Of a DNA stretch of 15,007 bases, positions 7,891-14,894 are shown in pieces. The number at the start of each line of letters is the position of its first letter. Positions within the stretch are counted from its first letter, which is position 1. Under the pieces are notes generated by a model that saw nothing but the letters and a program-made list of their open reading frames with translations, made no database searches and was not told where the DNA came from. Source of the DNA: Zoogloeaceae bacterium (GTDB taxonomy: Bacteria; Pseudomonadota; Gammaproteobacteria; Burkholderiales; Rhodocyclaceae); the NCBI GenBank assembly GCA_024235595.1, contig JACKMC010000021.1:1-15007 (forward strand). Direction: 5' to 3'. The position numbers and the translations under genes were made by a program.

Positions 7891-8199
7891 GTGCCCCGCA
7901 TCGAGTTGGCACCGGAGCTTGCGGAGGATTTCGATCGCATCCTCGATCATCTGGCCAGCCATGAGGTAGAGGATCCTGGCCAGCGCATTGGCGAAATCAT
8001 TGCTGCCGTCGAAATTCTGGAGCAGAACCCGCTGATCGGTCATCCGCTGGCGAACCGCAAACGCGAACTGGTGATCGGCCGCCATTCACATGGCTATGTG
8101 GCCTTGTATCGCTATGTCCCCGAGATCGATACGGTGTTCGTGCTGGCGCTCCGCAGCCCGCCCGAGGCCGGCTACACCGAGCGAGATCCGGCCGGGTAA
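7891..8199 (+). CDS. ParE/RelE-superfamily toxin
   Basis: This is a 102-residue protein starting at a GTG two bases after the antitoxin stop. The frame is open further upstream, but the extra residues overlap the antitoxin and resemble nothing, so GTG is chosen. Family features are an N-terminal helical hairpin (ELAEDFDRILDHLASH, about 9-24), NPLIGHP at 46-52, RELVIGR at 58-64, HGYVALYRY at 67-75 and a final strand VFVLALR with EAGY at 92-95. Members either poison DNA gyrase (ParE) or cleave ribosome-bound mRNA (RelE). The LY.Y/R pattern and the ParD-like partner favour ParE, but the target cannot be proven from sequence. It converges on the dat gene 31 bp away. All expected core blocks are intact, so it is probably active. 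Confidence 0.9.
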   Translation: MPRIELAPELAEDFDRILDHLASHEVEDPGQRIGEIIAAVEILEQNPLIGHPLANRKRELVIGRHSHGYVALYRYVPEIDTVFVLALRSPPEAGYTERDPAG

Positions 8200-8230
8200 G
8201 GCTGTTGCCACCGTATCGTCGATACTGAAA

Positions 8231-9085
8231 TCAGATGGCGGCCTGTCGACTCCGCGCCAGGTAGATTTCGCGCAGCCTCGCCGCCACGGGGCCGGGCTTG
8301 CCGTCACCGATGGCGGCATCGTCGATCTGCACCACCGGCGAGACGAAGGTGGTCGCCGAGGTGATGAACGCCTCCTTGGCGGCCTTCGCCTCGGCAACAT
8401 CGAAGGCGCGCTCCTCGAGCCTCAGCCCGAGCTCGCGGGCGCACTCGAGCACGGCTGCGCGGGTGATGCCGCTGAGGATCAGGTTGGAGATGCCGCGGGT
8501 GACGATCGCGCCGTCGGCGGTCACGATGTAGGCGTTGCTGGACGAGCCTTCGGTGATCAGGCCGTCGCGCACCAGCCAGGCATCGTCGGCGCCGGCCTTC
8601 TTGGCGATGTTCTTGGCCATCGACGAATACAGCAGCTGCACCGTCTTGATGTCGCAGCGCAGCCAGCGCTGGTCCTCGAGGGTGATGACGCGCATCGCGA
8701 GTTGCTCCGGCGTTTTGTCGGAGAACTTCTTTTTCTGGGTGAACAGCACGATGGTGTTGGGCGTATCGGCAGCCGGAAACAGGAAATCCCGATCCGCGGC
8801 GCCGCGCGTCACCTGCAGGTAGACGAGGCCCTCGTCGACCTGGTTGAGGCTCAGCAGCTCGCGATGCACCGCGAGCAAGCTCGCGTCGTCCATCGAGAAA
8901 GGCATGTCGAGTTCGCTCAAGGAGCGATGCAGGCGCGCCAGGTGGCCGGCAAAATCGATCAGCTTGCCCTCCAGCACGGCGGTGACCTCATAGACCGCGT
9001 CGCCAAAGACGAAGCCGCGGTCGAAGATCGAGACCTTGGCCTCGGTTTCGGGCAGATACTGCCCATTCAGATAGACCTGACGCAT
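8231..9085 (-). CDS. dat: D-amino acid aminotransferase (class IV PLP enzyme)
   Basis: This is a 284-residue fold-type IV aminotransferase, the usual length for D-alanine/D-amino acid transaminases. The start (MRQVYLNGQYLPETEAKVSIFDRGFVFGDAVYEV) is typical of the family. The PLP-binding Lys is Lys147 in WLRCDIKTVQLLYSSMAK, and Glu179 in ITEGSSSNAYIV holds the pyridine nitrogen. GITRAAVLE (about 207-215) supplies the phosphate-binding loop. The reaction moves the amino group of a D-amino acid to 2-oxoglutarate, giving D-glutamate. It is the third gene of the dgcN-dgcA-dat operon: its ATG lies 4 bases past the dgcA stop, with GGGG inside the dgcA end as a weak ribosome-binding site. Branched-chain or 4-amino-4-deoxychorismate activity is possible in this fold, but the neighbours favour D-amino acid metabolism. 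Confidence 0.85.
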   Translation of the reverse strand: MRQVYLNGQYLPETEAKVSIFDRGFVFGDAVYEVTAVLEGKLIDFAGHLARLHRSLSELDMPFSMDDASLLAVHRELLSLNQVDEGLVYLQVTRGAADRDFLFPAADTPNTIVLFTQKKKFSDKTPEQLAMRVITLEDQRWLRCDIKTVQLLYSSMAKNIAKKAGADDAWLVRDGLITEGSSSNAYIVTADGAIVTRGISNLILSGITRAAVLECARELGLRLEERAFDVAEAKAAKEAFITSATTFVSPVVQIDDAAIGDGKPGPVAARLREIYLARSRQAAI

Positions 9086-9089
9086 TCAA

Positions 9090-10076
9090 TCAACCCCAGA
9101 ACGATGAAGATGCGGGCGCCATCAGGGAGCCCTCGTAGCGAATCGCCCCGTCCCGGTCGCGGGCCAGCAGCAGCGGGCCGTCGAGATCGACATAGCGGAC
9201 GTCCTGGGCGAGCAGTTGGGCCGGCGCCATCGAGAGCGACGTGCCGAGCATGCAGCCGACCATGATCTCGAAGCCGGCGGCCACCGCCTGCCGCTTGAGA
9301 CGCAGCGCCTCGGTGAGCCCGCCGGTCTTGTCGAGCTTGATGTTGATGGCGTCGTACTTGCCGACGAGCCCGCCCAGGGTGGCGCTGTCGTGGCAGCTCT
9401 CGTCCGCACAGACGGGCAGCACGCGAACAATTTCGGCGAGCATTGCGTCGGCGTCGGCCGGAAACGGCTGCTCGACGAGGGCGACGCCGAGGCGCACGAA
9501 TTCCGGGGCGAGCGCCGCGTATTCGTCGACGCTCCAGCCCTCGTTGGCGTCCACGATGATCGCGGCTTCCGGCGCCCCCGCCCGCACCGCCTCGATGCGC
9601 GCCAGATCGCCGCTCGAGCCGAGCTTGACCTTGAGCAGCGGCCGATGGGCGTTCTCGGCCGCACGTTCGCGCATCTCGGCGGGCTCGCCGAGCGAGAGGG
9701 TATAGGCGGTGGTGATCGGCGCCGGCGCCGCGAGGCCGGCCAGCGCCCACACCGGCTTGCCGCTCTGCCTGGCCTCGAGGTCCCATAGCGCGCAATCGAG
9801 CGCGTTGCGCGCCGCCCCCGCGGGCAGGCGCTGCTGCAGCGCGGCGCGGTCGAGCCCTTGTCGCAGATCTTCGGCGACGCCCTGGATGGTCTCGATGACG
9901 CTCTCCACGGTCTCGCCGTAGCGCGCATAGGGCACGCATTCGCCGCGACCGACCAGGCCACCGGCCGCAAGCGTCGCCGTCACCACGCGGATCTCGGTGC
10001 GCGAGCCGCGCGAGATGGTGAAGCGCCCCGCCACCGGGAAGCGCTCCTCGCAGACCGTGAGGGCAATCGTGCTCAC
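9090..10076 (-). CDS. dgcA: N-acetyl-D-glutamate racemase DgcA / dipeptide epimerase-type enolase-superfamily enzyme
   Basis: This is a 328-residue muconate-lactonizing/enolase-superfamily enzyme. The barrel residues are all visible: Lys149-x-Lys151 (LLKVKLG), metal ligands Asp176 (VDANEGW), Glu202 (VEQPF) and Asp225 (CADES), and Lys247 (INIKLDKTGG) as the second base. Such enzymes were first named L-Ala-D/L-Glu epimerases. When paired with DgcN they are known to racemise N-acetyl-D-glutamate to the L form, and the neighbour here is dgcN. The start is the GTG at 10076, which overlaps the dgcN TGA by 4 bases (GTGA). A much longer open frame runs upstream but only overlaps dgcN in another frame. 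Tight coupling on both sides supports one operon. Dipeptide epimerisation in cell-wall recycling remains an alternative. Confidence 0.88.
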   Translation of the reverse strand: MSTIALTVCEERFPVAGRFTISRGSRTEIRVVTATLAAGGLVGRGECVPYARYGETVESVIETIQGVAEDLRQGLDRAALQQRLPAGAARNALDCALWDLEARQSGKPVWALAGLAAPAPITTAYTLSLGEPAEMRERAAENAHRPLLKVKLGSSGDLARIEAVRAGAPEAAIIVDANEGWSVDEYAALAPEFVRLGVALVEQPFPADADAMLAEIVRVLPVCADESCHDSATLGGLVGKYDAINIKLDKTGGLTEALRLKRQAVAAGFEIMVGCMLGTSLSMAPAQLLAQDVRYVDLDGPLLLARDRDGAIRYEGSLMAPASSSFWG

Positions 10077-11074
10077 AATCCGTCCAGCGCCTCGGCCAGG
10101 CGCTGCGCGCCATGGCGGAAGGGGTCGACCGTGGGCAGCCCCATGCGCGCCTCGGTCGCCTCGCACAGCGTCAGCGCCTCGTCCGCCCCCATCGCCGCGG
10201 TGTTGAGCGAGATGCCGACCACCTGGCAGGCCGGATTGACGATGCGCGCCATCAGCAGCGCGGTGTCGCGCAGGGCTTCCAGGCTGGGCAGTTGGTAGTC
10301 CGGCAGGCCGCGCATGTGCGGCCGGTTGGGCTCGTGGCAGAGGATCAGCGCGTCCGGCTGCCCGCCGTGGATCAGCGCCAGGGTCACGCCCGAATAGGAA
10401 GCGTGGAAGAGGCTGCCCTGGCCTTCGATGAGGTCCCAGTGGTCGGGCGCGTTGTCGGGCGTCAGGTGCTCGATCGCGCCGGCCATGAAATCCGCCACCA
10501 CCGCGTCGAGCGGCACGCCATCGCCGGTGATCAGGATGCCGGTCTGGCCGGTGGCGCGGAAGGTCGCGCGCTGGCCGCGGCTCAGCATCGCCTTTTCCAG
10601 GCACAGCGCGGTGTACATCTTGCCCACCGAGCAGTCGGTGCCCACCGCCAGCACCCGCTTGCCGCTGCGGCGCTTGCCGTTGGCGATCGGGTAGGCGAGC
10701 GGCGGGATACGCACATCGTGCAGGCTGCGGCCGAGCGCCTTCGCCCTTGCCACCAGCTCGGGCTCGTCGCGCAGCAGGTTGTGCAGGCCGGAGGCGAGAT
10801 CGAGACCCGCATCGAGCGCCTCGAGGAGCACCGACTTCCAGCTCGCCGAGATGATCCCGCCGCGATTGGCGACGCCGATCACCAGCGTCCTGACACCCTT
10901 GTCTATCGCCTCGGCGATGCTCAGGTCCGGTATGCCGAGATCCGCCTTGCAGCCGGCCAGCCGCAACTGCCCGATGGCATGTTCGGGCCGCCAGTCCTTG
11001 ATGCCCTGCGCAACCTTGGCCGCAAGGCCGTCCGGGGCATCGCCGAGAAACAGCAGATAGGGGGTTTCGATCAT
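10073..11074 (-). CDS. dgcN: DUF1611-family protein DgcN, D-glutamate N-acetyltransferase
   Basis: This is a 333-residue DUF1611 protein. It shows a P-loop-like nucleotide-binding motif, VLAVGTDCSVGKMYTALCLEKA, with GTDCSVGK at 145-152. Two further blocks typical of the family follow: TGQTGILITGDGVPLDAVVADFMAG (about 175-199) and DLIEGQGSLFHASYSGVTLALIHG (about 214-237). Family members work with DgcA: DgcN acetylates D-glutamate, and DgcA racemises the product so that it enters arginine metabolism. The chosen ATG (11074) follows AGGTGG with an 8-base gap; an in-frame ATG at 11131 would add 19 unlikely residues. It is the first gene of the operon, and its TGA overlaps the dgcA GTG. An AraC-type gene lies upstream on the same strand. 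Confidence 0.87.
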   Translation of the reverse strand: MIETPYLLFLGDAPDGLAAKVAQGIKDWRPEHAIGQLRLAGCKADLGIPDLSIAEAIDKGVRTLVIGVANRGGIISASWKSVLLEALDAGLDLASGLHNLLRDEPELVARAKALGRSLHDVRIPPLAYPIANGKRRSGKRVLAVGTDCSVGKMYTALCLEKAMLSRGQRATFRATGQTGILITGDGVPLDAVVADFMAGAIEHLTPDNAPDHWDLIEGQGSLFHASYSGVTLALIHGGQPDALILCHEPNRPHMRGLPDYQLPSLEALRDTALLMARIVNPACQVVGISLNTAAMGADEALTLCEATEARMGLPTVDPFRHGAQRLAEALDGL

Positions 11075-11082
11075 CGCTTCAG

Positions 11083-11088
11083 CCACCT
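11083..11088 (-). promoter_or_regulatory. Shine-Dalgarno AGGTGG of dgcN
   Basis: On the - strand AGGTGG lies 8 bases before the ATG at 11074. It decides the start against the longer 352-residue reading. Confidence 0.6.
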
Positions 11089-11100
11089 CTTGAAGATTCT

Positions 11101-11129
11101 GCCCGGCACTCGGGCGCCTCGCCCGGCAC
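11101..11129. promoter_or_regulatory. Direct repeat, 20-bp spacing, before dgcN
   Basis: GCCCGGCAC occurs at 11101-11109 and again at 11121-11129, exactly 20 bp apart, or about two helical turns. AraC-family regulators often bind two direct half-sites about two turns apart, and an AraC-type gene lies just upstream. The pair ends about 27 bp from the dgcN start codon, so it may sit at or downstream of the promoter, which would suit repression better than activation. The sequence is GC-rich, so chance remains possible. No clear sigma70 promoter could be picked out nearby. Confidence 0.35.
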
Positions 11130-11158
11130 ACACGTTATTGCACTGCATCATGCGCAAA

Positions 11159-11204
11159 CCGGGGCGCTTAGGCAAGCCTTCGCTTGCCATTTTCCTCGCC
11201 CCGG
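11159..11204 (-). terminator. Nested hairpin between araC-type gene and dgcN, probable terminator
   Basis: The outer arms CCGGGGCG (11159-11166) and CGCCCCGG (11197-11204) are perfect complements. Inside them GGCAAGC (11171-11177) and GCTTGCC (11182-11188) form a second stem with a 4-base loop. On the - strand the outer stem is followed by TTTGCG, a short T-run only. It lies 73 bp past the araC-type stop and about 85 bp before dgcN. It would thus end regulator transcription or act as a structured leader if read-through occurs. Confidence 0.5.
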
Positions 11205-11277
11205 AACGCCGCGGACATCCCCCATGGCGCGCTTGGCCGACACTGCCGGAAGCACTCGCGCCCCCGTCCAGCGGGAC

Positions 11278-12303
11278 TCAAGCCTCGCCGCGCTGCCGCC
11301 AGCGCGCCGGCGAAACACCGACGAGCTTCTTGAACGCCCTGCTGAACGCCGACTCCGAATCGTAGCCTACGGCGGCCGCGACGGCGACGACCTTCGACCC
11401 GGGCTCGGCCAGCAGCCGGCTCGCCAGTTGCATACGCCACTCCATGAGGTAATGCATCGGCGGCTGGCCCACGATCCGCCCGAAATGCTCGGCCAACACC
11501 GAGCGCGAGGCGCCCGCCTGCTCGGCCAGCGATTCCAGCGTCCAGCGCCGCGCCGGCGCCTGGTGCAGCAAATGCAGCGCACGCGCGATCAGCGGGTCGC
11601 GCAATCCGGCCAGCCAGCCGGTGCGGCTATCGTCCACGTCCTCGACACAGGCGCGCACCACCTCGATGAACATCAGCTCGGCAAGGCGCAGCAGCACGCC
11701 ACGCCCGCCCGGCGAAGGCTCGCGCAGCTCGCACAGCGCGAAATCGACCAGATGGCGCATCCGCTGGTTCTGCGGTGTGGTCGCGCGCAGGTGGATCATC
11801 GGCGGCAGCGCGGCGAGCACCGGGTTGAAGGGGCGCATCTGGCAGCCCAGGAAACCGCAGATGAACTGCGTCGGCTCGCTTCCACTGCCGCACTGCGCCA
11901 CCACCGTCGGCAACTCGCCCGCAGCCATGCGGCGAAAGAAGCTCACCGCCTCGTCGGTTCCGTAGGTGATCTCGGCATCGGGCGGGTTGGCGAGAAAGTA
12001 GGCGTCGCCATGCGGCACGACGAGAATGTCGCCCTCGGCGAAGCGCTCGGGCGGCGCGTCGCGCAGCCCCGCCCAGCATTGTCCCCGGATGATGATGTGA
12101 TACGACACCAGGTGCTGCGAAGCCGGCAGCACGGCAGGCCGGAACACCTCGGCACGCGGCGCCCAGCTTACCCAGGGCGCTACCGCGTCGACCAGGAACA
12201 GCATCGAGCCGCTGAGGTGGATCGAGCGCAGCACATCCGACAGCACGTCCATGGCGGACGACGGGGCAGGCGATCCGGACGGTTGGTCATGGCCCTCGTT
12301 CAT
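11278..12303 (-). CDS. AraC-family transcriptional regulator with cupin-type sensor domain
   Basis: This is a 341-residue regulator. Residues 19-200 match a cupin_6-type ligand domain (MDVLSDVLRSIHLSGSMLFLVDAVAPW..., then FAEGDILVVPHGDAYFL at about 88-103). The C-terminal 95 residues hold the AraC double helix-turn-helix: WTLESLAEQAGASRSVLAEHFGRIVGQPPMHYLMEWRMQLASRLL, then VAAAVGYDSESAFSRAFKKLVGVSPARWRQ. The open frame extends far upstream but becomes shadow sequence opposite the methyltransferase. The ATG at 12303 gives a plausible length. The ATG at 12252 (MDVLSDVL, the usual family start) is nearly as likely and would widen the space for the divergent promoter. It is divergent from the methyltransferase (42 bp apart) and upstream of dgcN on the same strand, so either unit could be its target. 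The ligand is unknown. Confidence 0.87.
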   Translation of the reverse strand: MNEGHDQPSGSPAPSSAMDVLSDVLRSIHLSGSMLFLVDAVAPWVSWAPRAEVFRPAVLPASQHLVSYHIIIRGQCWAGLRDAPPERFAEGDILVVPHGDAYFLANPPDAEITYGTDEAVSFFRRMAAGELPTVVAQCGSGSEPTQFICGFLGCQMRPFNPVLAALPPMIHLRATTPQNQRMRHLVDFALCELREPSPGGRGVLLRLAELMFIEVVRACVEDVDDSRTGWLAGLRDPLIARALHLLHQAPARRWTLESLAEQAGASRSVLAEHFGRIVGQPPMHYLMEWRMQLASRLLAEPGSKVVAVAAAVGYDSESAFSRAFKKLVGVSPARWRQRGEA

Positions 12304-12345
12304 TGCCCGTTCGATACTAACCCTGCCCAACGAGGGAGTCGAGCC

Positions 12346-13161
12346 ATGAGCCAGGTCCATGCAGAGGAGATCCGATCGGCCGCGCGTTCGCCCGCCGATA
12401 TCTACGATGAACAGTTCGTGCCCGCGCTGTTTCGCCAGTGGGGCCCGATCGTTTGCGACGCCGCCGCTGTAGCGCCGGGACAGCGCGTGCTCGACGTGGG
12501 CTGCGGCACCGGCGCGTTGACGCTCGCGGCGGCCGCTATGGCCGGGCCCGATGGAGCCGTCACCGGACTCGACGCGAATCCCGAGATGCTGGCCGTCGCG
12601 CGGCGCAAGCACACGCGGGTCGACTGGCAACACGGCCGCGCCGAAGCGCTCCCGTTCGCCGACGCAAGCTTCGACGCCGTCGCCAGCCAGTTCGCCATGA
12701 TGTTCTTCGACGACAGGTCCCGCGCCCTTGCACAAATGCAGCGCGTGCTGCGCCCCGCTGGCCGGCTCGCCGTGGCGGTGTGCGATTCGGTCGACAATTC
12801 GCCGGGCTACGCGGCGCTCGCCGGAGCGCTCGAGCGGCTGTTCGGCAAGCCTGTCGCCGATGCCTTTCGCGCGCCCTTCGCCCTGGGCGATGCTGGCGCT
12901 CTGCGGACCCTGTGCGCCAAGGCCGGCCTTGCCGATGCGGTCGTCACCCAGCGCCAAGGCACGGTGCGCTTCCGCTCGATCGAGGCGCTCGTGTCGACCG
13001 AACGCGCCTGCGTGTGGACCCTCGGCGGGCTCCTGGACGATGACCAGTTCAAGCGGCTTCTGCTCGAAGCCGAGGCCGTGCTCGCACCATTCGCCGACGC
13101 CACCGGATGGGTCTCGTTCGCGATGCCGGCATTGCTGATCAGCGCTTCGGTCAAAGGCTGA
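12346..13161 (+). CDS. Class I SAM-dependent methyltransferase
   Basis: This is a 271-residue Methyltransf_11/25-type enzyme. The SAM-binding motif I is VLDVGCGTG (48-56), the acidic end of strand beta2 is in GLDANPEML (Asp76), and ALPFADASFDAV (101-112) and RVLRPAGRL (133-141) are the typical later motifs. The opening SPADIYDEQFVPALFRQWG is common in soluble members of this family. The start is clear: GAGGGAG (12332-12338), 7 bases before ATG. It is transcribed divergently from the AraC-type gene with only 42 bp between start codons, so its promoter must overlap the regulator's 5' end. GATACT at 12313-12318 is a possible -10 with no good -35. This arrangement is typical of a regulator controlling its neighbour. 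The methyl acceptor cannot be read from the sequence. Confidence 0.88.
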   Translation: MSQVHAEEIRSAARSPADIYDEQFVPALFRQWGPIVCDAAAVAPGQRVLDVGCGTGALTLAAAAMAGPDGAVTGLDANPEMLAVARRKHTRVDWQHGRAEALPFADASFDAVASQFAMMFFDDRSRALAQMQRVLRPAGRLAVAVCDSVDNSPGYAALAGALERLFGKPVADAFRAPFALGDAGALRTLCAKAGLADAVVTQRQGTVRFRSIEALVSTERACVWTLGGLLDDDQFKRLLLEAEAVLAPFADATGWVSFAMPALLISASVKG

Positions 13162-13249
13162 GGTCCGCGCCAGCCCGGGCGAGAGGCGAGCAATCAGGGC
13201 GGATCGCAGAGGTGGATGTCCGCTTGCATGAGCGGCTACGCTTGCCTGA

Positions 13250-13274
13250 AGGGCAGGGCAATCCAGCCTGCCCT
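13250..13274. terminator. Hairpin between convergent genes, possible terminator
   Basis: AGGGCAGG (13250-13257) and CCTGCCCT (13267-13274) form a perfect 8-bp stem with a 9-base loop, in the 121-bp gap between the methyltransferase stop and the channel gene stop. There is no T-tract on either side, so it may be a Rho-assisted end or simply a transcript-end structure. Confidence 0.4.
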
Positions 13275-13282
13275 GGGTGTAT

Positions 13283-14707
13283 TCATAGCAGCTCGGCGCC
13301 TTCTTCGGGAAGGCGGGCCTTGCGGGCCTGTGCCTGCAACTGCGGGTCTTCACTGACCAGGCCGCCTTCGGCCTCGCTCCCCGCGGTGTCGCCCGCGACA
13401 ACCGGAGCCGGGGCCGCAGGCACTGGCGTTTCCGGGGCGAGTGGGCCGTCCAGCATGCGCACGGGCACGCCTTCGGGGAAGAGGATCTCGCGGTTCTCGT
13501 CAGGCATCGAGATGCCGTGCGATTCGAAAGCGCCCTTGATCTGGCGGATCAGCGCCGACCTGAGCTTCAACCCGTTGTAGATCGTCCCGTCGTACCAGAA
13601 ATACAGCTTCAGATTGACGGTGGCCGAACCCAGCCGGTCGACCAGGACCAGCGCTTCGGGCTCCTTGAGGACGGCGGCGTGGCGGTTGAGCACTGCCAGC
13701 GCGAGCTCCTGGGCGATCGAGACCTCGTTGTCGAAGCCGATGCCGACCTCGAACACCTCGCGGCGATTCGGATTGGCGGTGAAGTTGAGGATGATGCTCT
13801 TGTAGACCGTGGCGTTGGGGATCTGCACGTGATTGCCATCCTGGCTCATCAGCACCGTGCCACGCGTGGTGACGCGCAACACGATGCCGGTATGGCCGGC
13901 AATGTCGACCAGATCGCCAATGCGGAACGGGTTGCGGGTGCTGATCAGGATGCTCGAGAGATAGTTTTCGAGCACGTCGCGAAAGGCGAAACCGGCCACC
14001 AGCCCGGCGAGGCCGGTGCCGCCCAGAATCGTCGCCGCCAGCCCCGAGAGGCCCACAAGCTGCAACACCAGATAGAAACCGACCAGAAAGACGAGGATGC
14101 TCAGCAGGCGCGCGGCGACATCGCGCAACAAGGGCTTGAGCCGTCCGTCGAGTGCCCGGCTGGTGGTGGTGGCCGTCATCCATGCGGCCAGCACTGCCAG
14201 TGCCAGCACCAGTACTCCAAGGGCGAGGCGCGGCAGCCTCTGCAGGGCATGCGTCCACAGGCTCCGGATTTCGCTGAACACCGGCGCAAGGTTCCATCCG
14301 GAGTCCGGGATCGTCTCGATGCGATTGACCACCGCCACCACGTCGGCGGTCTTTGCCGCCAATTCCCCTGCCCAGACCCGGCCCTCCTCCGTCCTGGCCC
14401 GGCCGTCGAGAAACACCACCCCATTGCGCACCTGAATGGCGATATCGGGATACCAGCCGGTGGTCTCGAGAATGCCGGACAGCCGTCGATCGATGGCCTC
14501 GTCGCCACTGGCCGGATGCGTGTCGATGCGCTCGGCGACCTTGACGTCAGGCACGCCGCCGGTCGGCGCGGTCGGGGCCAGCTCGGCACCTGCGCCGCCC
14601 CCGCCGAACATGAACACGGCCAGCGCCATCGATCTGAGCAGACCAAGACCGCGATTCGCAATCGAGGGCGCCGGCCGCTGCGGCCTGGTCGGGCATATGC
14701 AATCCAT
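13283..14707 (-). CDS. MscS-family mechanosensitive ion channel with N-terminal BON domain
   Basis: This is a 474-residue protein. An N-terminal signal-like segment (LGLLRSMALAVFMFGGGGAGA, about 21-41) precedes a BON domain at about 67-132 (DEAIDRRLSGILETTGWYPDIAIQVRNGVVFLDGRA). Hydrophobic spans follow at about 159-177 and 200-217. The pore-lining MscS helix lies at about 219-255 (SGLAATILGGTGLAGLVAGFAF, then RDVLENYLSSILI). The MscS beta domain follows with FRIGDLVDIAGHTGIV and GNHVQIPNATVYKSIILNF (291-309). The C-terminus is a Pro/Ala-rich acidic tail with no family match. Such channels open under membrane tension in the inner membrane. The BON domain would lie in the periplasm and might bind lipids. 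AGGAGG 7 bases before the ATG at 14707 fixes the start and rules out a 37-residue longer version. The gene converges on the methyltransferase. Confidence 0.92.
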   Translation of the reverse strand: MDCICPTRPQRPAPSIANRGLGLLRSMALAVFMFGGGGAGAELAPTAPTGGVPDVKVAERIDTHPASGDEAIDRRLSGILETTGWYPDIAIQVRNGVVFLDGRARTEEGRVWAGELAAKTADVVAVVNRIETIPDSGWNLAPVFSEIRSLWTHALQRLPRLALGVLVLALAVLAAWMTATTTSRALDGRLKPLLRDVAARLLSILVFLVGFYLVLQLVGLSGLAATILGGTGLAGLVAGFAFRDVLENYLSSILISTRNPFRIGDLVDIAGHTGIVLRVTTRGTVLMSQDGNHVQIPNATVYKSIILNFTANPNRREVFEVGIGFDNEVSIAQELALAVLNRHAAVLKEPEALVLVDRLGSATVNLKLYFWYDGTIYNGLKLRSALIRQIKGAFESHGISMPDENREILFPEGVPVRMLDGPLAPETPVPAAPAPVVAGDTAGSEAEGGLVSEDPQLQAQARKARLPEEGAELL

Positions 14708-14714
14708 CTTGATT

Positions 14715-14720
14715 CCTCCT
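14715..14720 (-). promoter_or_regulatory. Shine-Dalgarno AGGAGG of the MscS-type channel gene
   Basis: On the - strand a full AGGAGG lies 7 bases before the ATG at 14707. It decides the start codon of the channel gene. Confidence 0.85.
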
Positions 14721-14866
14721 GCCAGAGCGCCGGCCGCTGACTGCGACCCGCAGTCGGTCCAGCATACCTGCATCGGCACCCGCGCCTGTAGCCCGAGATC
14801 TCCAACTCGGTCGACCATGATCGGCCGTCAAAAGCACGCGACAAGCAATCCGCCGAAGCTCAAACC

Positions 14867-14894
14867 CTGGACCCCGGCCTGCGCCGGGGCGACG
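14867..14894. repeat. REP-like palindromic repeat
   Basis: CCCCGGC (14872-14878) and GCCGGGG (14883-14889) form a 7-bp stem with a CTGC loop, flanked by CTGGA and CGACG. The pattern TGGA-CCCCGGC-...-GCCGGGG-CGACG matches the widespread intergenic palindromes of GC-rich proteobacteria. It lies upstream of the channel gene. The surrounding 14708-15007 stretch has no convincing gene; a further 7-bp inverted repeat (GCAGAAG 14963-14969, CTTCTGC 14977-14983) is near the window end. Confidence 0.5.

Noticed and set aside
8213..8225. GTATCG-T-CGATAC palindrome between the toxin and dat genes
   Set aside because: With a realistic loop only a 4-bp stem remains, too weak for a terminator; it may be chance.
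11224..12345. Long upstream extension of the methyltransferase frame (645 residues in all)
   Set aside because: It is antisense to the AraC-type gene, and the methyltransferase has a clear Shine-Dalgarno and start at 12346.
12304..13401. Upstream extension of the AraC-type frame to 707 residues
   Set aside because: It lies opposite the methyltransferase, has no domain and no start signal, and the cupin plus HTH parts account for a complete regulator of 341 residues or less.
14790..14812. CCGAG...CTCGG inverted repeat with tRNA-like look upstream of the channel gene
   Set aside because: The stem is only 5 bp, and no cloverleaf arms or conserved T-loop could be found around it.
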